This document shows, one piece after another, positions 54,751 through 64,000 of a stretch of DNA of 64,000 bases. How positions within the stretch are numbered: position 1 is the stretch's first letter; the number at the start of each line of letters is the position of its first letter. The translations under genes were made by a program, and so were the position numbers. The notes under the pieces are model-generated. The model saw only the letters and a program-made list of their open reading frames with translations, had not been told where the DNA came from and ran no database searches. The stretch comes from Calliopsis andreniformis (taxonomy: Eukaryota > Arthropoda > Insecta > Hymenoptera > Andrenidae), in the NCBI RefSeq assembly GCF_051401765.1, contig NW_027480440.1:124001-188000 (forward strand). Reading direction: 5' to 3'.

Positions 54751-57700
54751 TGAGGATTGAGGATTGAGGATTGAGTGTTGAGGACTGAGGATTGAAGATT
54801 GATGACTGAGGACTGAGTCTTGAGGTTTGAGGGTTGAGGATTGAGGATTGAGCATTGAATATTGAGGATTGAGATTTGTGGACTGAGGTATGAACATTAA
54901 CGGTTGAGGACTGAGGACTGAGATTTGAGGATTGTGGATTGAGGATTGAGGATTGAGGATTGAGGATTGAGGATAGAGGATTGAGGATTGAGTGTTGAGG
55001 ATTGAGGATTGAGGATTGAGGATTGAGGATTGCGGATTGAGGTTTGGTGATTGAAGATTGAGGATTGAGCATTAAGTATTCTGGATTGAGTATTGAGGAT
55101 TGTAGATTGAGGATTGAGGACTGAGGATTGAAGATTGATGACTGAGGACTGAGTGTTGAGGTTTCAGGGTTGAGGATTGAGGATTGAGCATTGAATATTG
55201 AGGATTGAGATTTCTGGACTGAGGTATGAACACTAACGGTTGAGGATTGAGGACTGAGATTTGAGGATTGAGGATTGAGGATAGAGCACTGAGGATTGAG
55301 GTTTGAGCATTGAGATTTGAATATTGAAAATTGAGGGTTGAGTATTGAAAACTGAGCATTGAGTATATACTGTTGAGGATTGAGGATTGTGGGTTGAGTA
55401 CTGAGGATTGAGGATTGAAGACTGAGGATTGACGATAGAGTATTGAAGGTTGAGGAATGAGGGTTGAGCATTGAGTGTGGAGAATTGTTGTTCGTAGACT
55501 GAGATTTGAAGAATGAGGATTGAGTATTGAATAGTGAGAATTGAAGCTATTTTATTGAGGATTGAGGATTGAGGATTGAGGACTGAGGATTGAGGATTGG
55601 TGACTGAGGATTGAGGATTGAGGATTAAGGATTCAGGATTGAGGATTGAGGATTGAGTATTGAGGATTGAGGGTTGAGGATTGAGGTTTTGAGGATTGAG
55701 TATTGAGGATTGAGGATTGAGGATTGAGGAGAGAGGATTGAGGATTGAGGATTGACGGCTGCAGATTGATGATTGAAAATACAGAATTGAGGATGGAGTA
55801 ATGCGGATTGAGGATTGAGGATTGAGAATTGAATATTGACGATTGAGGATTGAGGATAGAATATTGTGGACTGAGGGTTGAGGATTGGGTGTTGAGAATT
55901 GATGTTTGAGGATTGAGATCTGAATGTTGAAGATTGTGGATTTAGTATTTAAAACTGTGACTTAAGGATATACTGTTGAGGATTGAGAATTGAGGATTGA
56001 GGATTGAGGTTTGTGGGTTGAGGATTGTGGATTGAGGATTGAGGATTGAGGATTGAGGATTGAGGATTGAGGATTGAGGATTGAGGACTGATGATTGAGG
56101 ATTGAGGATTGCGGATTGAGGATTGAGGATTGAGGATTGAGGATTGAGGATTGAAGATTGAGTATTGAGGATTGAAGATTGGGGATTGAGGATTGAAGAT
56201 TGAGGATTGGGGACTGAGTATTGAGGGTTGAGTGATGAGAATTGATGTTTGTGAATAGAGGGCTGAAGATTGCAGATTGAGTATTGAGTATTGAAGACTG
56301 TGAATTGAGGATATTCTATTGAGGATTGAGGATTCACAACTGATTGTTGAGGACCTAGGGCTGAAGATTGAGGATTCAGTGTTGAGGATTCAGGATTGAG
56401 GTTTGAGGACTGAGGATTGAGGATTGAGGATTGAGGATTGAGGATTGAGGATTGAAGACTGAGGATTGGGTATTGAGGATTGAACTTTGAGGATTGAGTG
56501 TTGAGGGTAGAGGATTGAGGATCGAGGATTGAAGGTTGAATATTAATGACTGAATATTGAGGATTGAGGATTGAGGGTTGTGGATTGAGGACGAGGGCTG
56601 AGGGTTGAGTATTGATGTTTGAAGTCTGAGGATTCAGGATTGAGGACTGAGAATTGAGGATTGAGGATTGAGGATGGAGGATTGAAGAGAGAGGACTGAG
56701 TGTTGAGGATTGAGTGTTGAGAATTGATGTTTGAGGATTGAGATTTGATTATTGAATATTGTGGATTGAGTATTGAACCATGAGAATTCAGGATATCCTA
56801 TTGAGTATTGAGAACTGAGGATTGATGATTGAGTATTGAGGACTGATGGTTGACGGTTGATTGCTGAATACTGAGGATTGAGGATTGAGCATTGAGGATT
56901 GAGGATTGAGGATTGAAGATTGAGTATTGATGATTGAAGATGGGAGGACTGAGGTTTGAGGTTTGAGGATTGAGGACGAGTACTGACGGTTGAGGATTGA
57001 GGTTTGAGGATTGTGGATTGAGGATTGAGAATGAGGGCTGAGGGTTGAGGATTGAGAATGAGGGCTGAGGGTTGAGGATTGAGGTTTGAGTATAGAATCC
57101 TGAGAATTCAGGATATTCTATTGAGTATTGAGATTTGAGGATTGATGGTTGAGTATTGAGGATTGAGTATTGAGGATTGAGGATTGAGGATTGAGGATTG
57201 GGGATTGAGAATTGAGGATTGAGGGTTGAGGATTGAGGATTGAGGATTGTGGATTGAGGATTGAGGATTGAGGATTGAGGATTGAGGATTGAGGATTGAG
57301 TATTGAGGATTGAGGATTGAGGATTGAGGATTGAGGATTGAGGATTGAGGATTGAGGATTGAGGATTGAGGATTGAGGATTGAGGATTGAGGATTGAGGA
57401 TTGAGGATTGAGTGTAGAGGACTGAGGATTGAAGATTGATGACTGAGGACTGAGTCTTGAGGTTTCAGGGTTGAGGATTGAGGATTGAGCATTGAATATT
57501 GAGGATTGAGATTTGTGGACTGAGGCATGAACATTAACGGTTGAGGACTGAGGACTGAGATTTGAGGATTGTGGATTGAGGATTGAGGATTGAGGATTGA
57601 GTGTTGAGGATTGAGGATTGAGGATTGAGGATTGAGGATTGCGGACTGAGGTTTGGTGATTGAGGATTGAGGATTGAGGATTAAGTATTCTGGATTGAGT

Positions 57701-58690
57701 ATTGAGGATTGTAGATTGAGGATTGAGGACTGAGGATTGAAGATTGATGAGTGAGGACTGAGTGTTGAGGTTTCAGGGTTGAGGATTGAGGACTGAGCAT
57801 TGAATATTGAGGATTGAGGTTTCTGGACTGAGGTATGAACACTAACTGTTGAGGATTGAGGACTGAGATTTGAGGACTGAGGATTGAGGATTGAGCACTG
57901 AGGATTGAGGTTTGAGCATTGAGATTTGAATATTGAAAATTGAGGGTTGAGTATTGAAAACTGAGCATTGCGGATATACTGTTGAGGATTGAGGATTGAG
58001 GGTTGAGTACTGAGGATTGAGGATTGAAGACTGAGGATTGACGATAGAGGATTGAAGATTGAGGAATGAGGGTTGAGCATTGAGTGTTGAGAATTGTTGT
58101 TCGTAGACTGAGATTTGAAGAATGAGGATTGAGTATTGAATAGTGAGAATTGAAGCTATTTTATTGAGGATTGAGGATTGAGGATTGAGGACTGATGATT
58201 GAGGATTGGTGATTGAGGATTGAGGATTGAGGATTAAGGATTCAGGATTGAGGATTGAGGATTGAGGATTGAGTATTGAGGATTGAGGGTTGAGGATTGC
58301 GGTTTTGAGGTTTGAGGATTGAGGATTGAGGATTGAGGATTGAGGACAGAGGATTGAGGATTGAGGATTGATGGCTGCAGATTGATGATTGAAGATACAG
58401 AATTGAGGATGGAGTATTGCGGATTGAGGATTGAGGATTGAGAATTGAATATTGAGGATTGAGGATTGAGGATAGAATATTGTGGAATGAGGGTTGAGGA
58501 TTGGGTGTTGAGAATTGATGTTTGAGGATTGAGATCTGAATGTTGAAGATTGTGGATTTAGTATTTAAAACTGTGACTTAAGGAAATACTGTTGAGGATT
58601 GGGAATTGAGGATTGAGGATTGAGGTTTGAGGATTGAGGATTGAGGATTGAGGATTGAGGATTGAGGATTGAGGATTGAGGATTGAGGAT
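54751..58690 (+). repeat. 5,123-bp-spaced repeat, copy 1
   Basis: The block recurs at 59,871-63,822. The marker GTTGTTCGTAGACTG is at 55,487 and 58,096, pairing with 60,610 and 63,219. A hairpin site is at 57,097 and a pure run at 57,302. Internally the two marker sites are 2,609 bp apart, showing an older duplication within the block. No gene is present. Confidence 0.88.
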
Positions 58691-59870
58691 TGAGGATTAA
58701 GGACTGATGATTGAGGATTGAGGATTGAGGATTGAGGATTGGGGATTGAGGATTGAGGATTGAGTGTTGAGGATTAAGGGTTGAGGATTGAGGATTGATG
58801 TTTGAGGATCGAGGATGGAGGATTGAGTACTGAGGATTGAGGATTGAAGCCTGAGGATTGAGGATGGAGGATTGAGGATCGAGGATTGAGGATTGAGGAT
58901 TGAGGATTGAGGATTGAGGATTGAGGTTTGAGGATTGAGGATTGAGGATTGAGGATTGAGGACTGATGATTGAGGATTGAGGATTGAGGATTGAGGATAG
59001 ACGATTGAAGATTGAGGATTGAGGATTGAGCATTGAGGATTGAAGATTGAGGATAGAGGCTTGATGGTTGAGGATTGAGGACTGAGGGATGAGGATTGAG
59101 GTTTGAGAATTGAGGATTGACAATTGAATATTGAGGATTGAGGCTTGAGGACTGAGGATTGAGGATTGAGGATTGAGGATTGAGGATTGAGGATTGAGGA
59201 TTGAGGATTGAGGGTTGAGGATTGAGGTTTGGGAATTGAGGATAGACAATTGAATATTGAGGATTCAGGTTTGAGGACTGGCTATTGAGGATTGAGTATT
59301 CAAGACCGAGAACTGAAGATATTGTATTGAGGATTGAAGATCGAGGTTTGATGGTTGAGGACTGATGATTGAAGATTGAGGCTTGAGGACTGAGGATTGC
59401 GGATTGAAGGCTGAGGGTTGAGTATTGTGTGTTGTGAACTGAGGATTGGGAGTTGAAAATCGAGGATTGAGGTTTGAGGACTGTCGTTGGAACATTGACG
59501 AATGAGGGTTGAGGATTGAAGGTTGAGGATTGCGGATTGAGGGTTGAGTATTGATAATTGAGGGTTGAGGATTGAGGATTGAAGATTGTGGATTGGGTAT
59601 TGAGGATTGAAGAATGAGGATTGAGGATTGAGGATTGAGGATTGAGGACTGATGATTGAGGATTGAGGATTGAGGATTGAGGATAGACGATTGAAGATTG
59701 AGGATTGAGGATTGAGCATTGAGGATTGAAGATTGAGGATAGAGGCTTGATGGTTGAGGATTGAGGACTGAGGGATGAGGATTGAGGTTTGAGAATTGAG
59801 GATTGACAATTGAATATTGAGGATTGAGGCTTGAGGACTGAGGATTGAGGATTGAGGATTGAGGACTGAG
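58691..59870 (+). repeat. Spacer module between the 5,123-bp-spaced copies
   Basis: About 1.18 kb related to 51.8-52.9 kb, including GTCGTTGGAAC near 59.48 kb. It also contains a 686-bp-spaced duplication (GACTGATGAT with GATAGACGATTG at 58,961 and 59,647). No gene is present. Confidence 0.78.
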
Positions 59871-62800
59871 GATTGAGGATTGAGGATTGAGGATTGAGTG
59901 TTGAGGACTGAGGATTGAAGATTGATGACTGAGGACTGAGTCTTGAGGTTTCAGGGTTGAGGATTGAGGATTGAGCATTGAATATTGAGGATTGAGATTT
60001 GTGGACTGAGGTATGAACATTAACGGTTGAGGACTGAGGACTGAGATTTGAGGATTGTGGATTGAGGATTGAGGATTGAGGATTGAGGATTGAGGATAGA
60101 GGATTGAGGATTGAGTGTTGAGGATTGAGGATTGAGGATTGAGGATTGAGGATTGCGGATTGAGGTTTGGTGATTGAAGATTGAGGATTGAGCATTAAGT
60201 ATTCTGGATTGAGTATTGAGGATTGTAGATTGAGGATTGAGGACTGAGGATTGAAGATTGATGACTGAGGACTGAGTGTTGAGGTTTCAGGGTTGAGGAT
60301 TGAGGATTGAGCATTGAATATTGAGGATTGAGATTTCTGGACTGAGGTATGAACACTAACGGTTGAGGATTGAGGACTGAGATTTGAGGATTGAGGATTG
60401 AGGATAGAGCACTGAGGATTGAGGTTTGAGCATTGAGATTTGAATATTGAAAATTGAGGGTTGAGTATTGAAAACTGAGCATTGAGTATATACTGTTGAG
60501 GATTGAGGATTGAGGGTTGAGTACTGAGGATTGAGGATTGAAGACTGAGGATTGACGATAGAGTATTGAAGGTTGAGGAATGAGGGTTGAGCATTGAGTG
60601 TGGAGAATTGTTGTTCGTAGACTGAGATTTGAAGAATGAGGATTGAGTATAGAATAGTGAGAATTGAAGCTATTTTATTGAGGATTGAGGATTGAGGATT
60701 GAGGACTGAGGATTGAGGATTGGTGACTGAGGATTGAGGATTGAGGATTAAGGATTCAGGATTGAGGATTGAGGATTGAGTATTGAGGATTGAGGGTTGA
60801 GGATTGAGGTTTTGAGGATTGAGTATTGAGGATTGAGGATTGAGGATTGAGGAGAGAGGATTGAGGATTGAGGATTGACGGCTGCAGATTGATGATTGAA
60901 AATACAGAATTGAGGATGGAGTAATGCGGATTGAGGATTGAGGATTGAGAATTGAATATTGACGATTGAGGATTGAGGATAGAATATTGTGGACTGAGGG
61001 TTGAGGATTGGGTGTTGAGAATTGATGTTTGAGGATTGAGATCTGAATGTTGAAGATTGTGGATTTAGTATTTAAAACTGTGACTTAAGGATATACTGTT
61101 GAGGATTGAGAATTGAGGATTGAGGATTGAGGTTTGTGGGTTGAGGATTGTGGATTGAGGATTGAGGATTGAGGATTGAGGATTGAGGATTGAGGATTGA
61201 GGATTGAGGACTGATGATTGAGGATTGAGGATTGCGGATTGAGGATTGAGGATTGAGGATTGAGGATTGAGGATTGAAGATTGAGTATTGAGGATTGAAG
61301 ATTGGGGATTGAGGATTGAAGATTGAGGATTGGGGACTGAGTATTGAGGGTTGAGTGATGAGAATTGATGTTTGTGAATAGAGGGCTGAAGATTGCAGAT
61401 TGAGTATTGAGTATTGAAAACTGTGAATTGAGGATATTCTATTGAGGATTGAGGTTTCACAACTGATTGTTGAGGACCTAGGGCTGAAGATTGAGGATTC
61501 AGTGTTGAGGATTCAGGATTGAGGTTTGAGGACTGAGGATTGAGGATTGAGGATTGAGGATTGAGGATTGAGGATTGAAGACTGAGGATTGGGTATTGAG
61601 GATTGAACTTTGAGGATTGAGTGTTGAGGGTAGAGGATTGAGGATCGAGGATTGAAGGTTGAATATTAATGACTGAATATTGAGGATTGAGGATTGAGGG
61701 TTGTGGATTGAGGACGAGGGCTGAGGGTTGAGTATTGATGTTTGAAGTCTGAGGATTCAGGATTGAGGACTGAGAATTGAGGATTGAGGATTGAGGATGG
61801 AGGATTGAAGAGAGAGGACTGAGTGTTGAGGATTGAGTGTTGAGAATTTATGTTTGAGGATTGAGATTTGATTATTGAATATTGTGGATTGAGTATTGAA
61901 CCATGAGAATTCAGGATATCCTATTGAGTATTGAGAACTGAGGATTGATGATTGAGTATTGAGGACTGATGGTTGACGGTTGATTGCTGAATACTGAGGA
62001 TTGAGGATTGAGCATTGAGGATTGAGGATTGAGGATTGAAGATTGAGTATTGATGATTGAAGATGGGAGGACTGAGGTTTGAGGTTTGAGGATTGAGGAC
62101 GAGTACTGACGGTTGAGGATTGAGGTTTGAGGATTGTGGATTGAGGATTGAGAATGAGGGCTGAGGGTTGAGGATTGAGAATGAGGGCTGAGGGTTGAGG
62201 ATTGAGGTTTGAGTATAGAATCCTGAGAATTCAGGATATTCTATTGAGTATTGAGAATTGAGGATTGATGGTTGAGTATTGAGGATTGAGTATTGAGGAT
62301 TGAGGATTGAGGATTGAGGATTGGGGATTGAGAATTGAGGATTGAGGGTTGAGGATTGAGGATTGAGGATTGTGGATTGAGGATTGAGGATTGAGGATTG
62401 AGGATTGAGGATTGAGGATTGAGTATTGAGGATTGAGGATTGAGGATTGAGGATTGAGGATTGAGGATTGAGGATTGAGGATTGAGGATTGAGGATTGAG
62501 GATTGAGGATTGAGGATTGAGGATTGAGGATTGAGTGTAGAGGACTGAGGATTGAAGATTGATGACTGAGGACTGAGTCTTGAGGTTTCAGGGTTGAGGA
62601 TTGAGGATTGAGCATTGAATATTGAGGATTGAGATTTGTGGACTGAGGCATGAACATTAACGGTTGAGGACTGAGGACTGAGATTTGAGGATTGTGGATT
62701 GAGGATTGAGGATTGAGGATTGAGTGTTGAGGATTGAGGATTGAGGATTGAGGATTGAGGATTGCGGACTGAGGTTTGGTGATTGAGGATTGAGGATTGA

Positions 62801-63822
62801 GGATTAAGTATTCTGGATTGAGTATTGAGGATTGTAGATTGAGGATTGAGGACTGAGGATTGAAGATTGATGAGTGAGGACTGAGTGTTGAGGTTTCAGG
62901 GTTGAGGATTGAGGACTGAGCATTGAATATTGAGGATTGAGGTTTCTGGACTGAGGTATGAACACTAACGGTTGAGGATTGAGGACTGAGATTTGAGGAC
63001 TGAGGATTGAGGATTGAGCACTGAGGATTGAGGTTTGAGCATTGAGATTTGAATATTGAAAATTGAGGGTTGAGTATTGAAAACTGAGCATTGCGGATAT
63101 ACTGTTGAGGATTGAGGATTGAGGGTTGAGTACTGAGGATTGAGGATTGAAGACTGAGGATTGACGATAGAGGATTGAAGATTGAGGAATGAGGGTTGAG
63201 CATTGAGTGTTGAGAATTGTTGTTCGTAGACTGAGATTTGAAGAATGAGGATTGAGTATTGAATAGTGAGAATTGAAGCTATTTTATTGAGGATTGAGGA
63301 TTGAGGATTGAGGACTGATGATTGAGGATTGGTGATTGAGGATTGAGGATTGAGGATTAAGGATTCAGGATTGAGGATTGAGGATTGAGGATTGAGTATT
63401 GAGGATTGAGGGTTGAGGATTGCGGTTTTGAGGTTTGAGGATTGAGGATTGAGGATTGAGGATTGAGGACAGAGGATTGAGGATTGAGGATTGATGGCTG
63501 CAGATTGATGATTGAAGATACAGAATTGAGGATGGAGTATTGCGGATTGAGGATTGAGGATTGAGAATTGAATATTGAGGATTGAGGATTGAGGATAGAA
63601 TATTGTGGAATGAGGGTTGAGGATTGGGTGTTGAGAATTGATGTTTGAGGATTGAGATCTGAATGTTGAAGATTGTGGATTTAGTATTTAAAACTGTGAC
63701 TTAAGGAAATACTGTTGAGGATTGAGAATTGAGGATTGAGGATTGAGGTTTGAGGATTGAGGATTGAGGATTGAGGATTGAGGATTGAGGATTGAGGATT
63801 GAGGATTGAGGATTGAGGATTG
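59871..63822 (+). repeat. 5,123-bp-spaced repeat, copy 2
   Basis: This is the second copy, nearly identical to 54,751-58,690. Small differences include GAGGTTTCACAAC near 61.45 kb and GAATTTATG near 61.85 kb. It ends abruptly at about 63,822, where copy 1 continues with GATTAAGG and this copy continues with GAATCCTGACG. No gene is present. Confidence 0.88.
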
Positions 63823-64000
63823 AATCCTGACGATTGAGGATTGAGGATTGAGGATTGAGGATTGAGGATGGAGGATTGAGGATTGAGTATTGAGTATTGA
63901 AGATTGATGATCGACGATTGAGGATTGAGGATTGAAGATTGAGGATTGGTTACTGAGTGTTGATGGTTGAATGATGAGAATTGATGTTTGTGGATAGAGA
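63823..64000 (+). repeat. Return of the 39.33-39.51 kb sequence
   Basis: The last 178 bp match 39,329-39,506 at offset 24,494. They share GATGATCGACGATTG (TCGA at 39,417/63,911), GATTGGTTACTGAG and GTTGAATGATGAG. The array evidently continues beyond the window. Confidence 0.83.

Larger units (their letters stand above)
1..64000 (+). repeat. Heptanucleotide satellite array, consensus GATTGAG
   Basis: The entire window consists of head-to-tail copies of the 7-bp unit GATTGAG. Common variants are TATTGAG, AATTGAG, CATTGAG, GACTGAG, GATTGAA, GGTTGAG, GTTTGAG, GAATGAG, GATTGGG, GATTGTG and GATTGAC. The first and last unit positions vary most, while the TTG core is more conserved. The G-rich, C-poor strand is always the given strand, and no inverted block was found. 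Units differ mainly by substitution, so the 7-bp register holds over long stretches. No unique DNA, transposon, tRNA, rRNA or credible gene interrupts it. The scale and nested duplications are typical of eukaryotic satellite DNA, but the host cannot be identified from this window. Confidence 0.98.

Noticed and set aside
1..64000. CRISPR array
   Set aside because: The repeat is 7 bp with no unique spacers and no flanking cas genes. Variant units recur in blocks and are not unique.
1..64000. Active telomere
   Set aside because: The unit matches no known telomere repeat I can name, is heavily varied, and is organised in kilobase higher-order repeats, which terminal telomerase products are not.
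1..64000. Cyanobacterial-type short heptanucleotide repeats as the explanation
   Set aside because: Such repeats are normally tens to a few hundred bases between genes. A 64-kb gene-free array with nested repeats does not fit, though a bacterial source cannot be strictly excluded.
1..64000. tRNA, rRNA or transposon remnants
   Set aside because: No cloverleaf, rRNA core motif, terminal inverted repeat, target-site duplication or transposase-like frame was seen on either strand.

Overview
The whole 64 kb window is one satellite-type tandem array of a 7-bp unit. I find no gene in it, protein-coding or RNA. On the given strand the consensus is GATTGAG, read continuously as ...GAGGATTGAGGATT.... 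It keeps one orientation and is C-poor and G-rich on this strand. Most variant units differ from the consensus by one or two substitutions, and the 7-bp register is changed only by a few recurrent indel units, chiefly the 6-bp unit GACGAG. Such length, purity and higher-order structure suggest eukaryotic heterochromatin (centromeric, subtelomeric or knob-like). No unique flanking sequence is present, so the organism cannot be named. Bacteria also carry heptanucleotide repeats, but normally as short arrays.

Layout. Two repeat families meet near 34 kb. Family 1 (1 to about 34.4 kb) carries diagnostic units such as GGATGCGTG and CGATGGTTG. Family 2 (about 34.4 to 64 kb) carries CATGAGAATTCAGG and GTTGTTCGTAGACTG. 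Both share elements such as GATATTCTATTGAG, so they probably descend from one array. Family 1 holds three near-identical copies of a 2.70-kb higher-order repeat (11.1-19.2 kb), made of two related halves of about 1.35 kb. On both sides lie long displaced duplicates: 1-8.4 kb matches parts of 17.6-26.5 kb (offset about 17.2-18.3 kb), 18.9-22.1 kb matches 27.7-30.8 kb (8.72 kb), 24.2-25.4 kb matches 26.5-27.7 kb (2.26 kb) and 12.4-13.6 kb matches 31.0-32.2 kb (18.6 kb). Family 2 holds a 5,055-bp repeat (41.9-46.8 and 46.9-51.8 kb), a 5,123-bp-spaced repeat (54.8-58.7 and 59.9-63.8 kb), and a module present near 34.4, 40.8 and 53.9 kb. Local tandem duplications of 97, 140, 154, 203, 244, 440 and 516 bp are also visible.

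Coding appearance. The minus strand shows many long open frames (up to 794 codons) that encode only variants of the heptapeptide NPQSSIL. They are a by-product of the repeat. Seven is not divisible by three, so all three minus frames read the same heptapeptide cycle, and only substitutions at one of the seven positions can create a stop in one step. The plus strand meets TGA every seven codons in every frame. No open frame is annotated as a gene.

All offsets were read from shared marker motifs by eye. Block edges are approximate, about 20-50 bp, because duplicates fade into common heptamer sequence.
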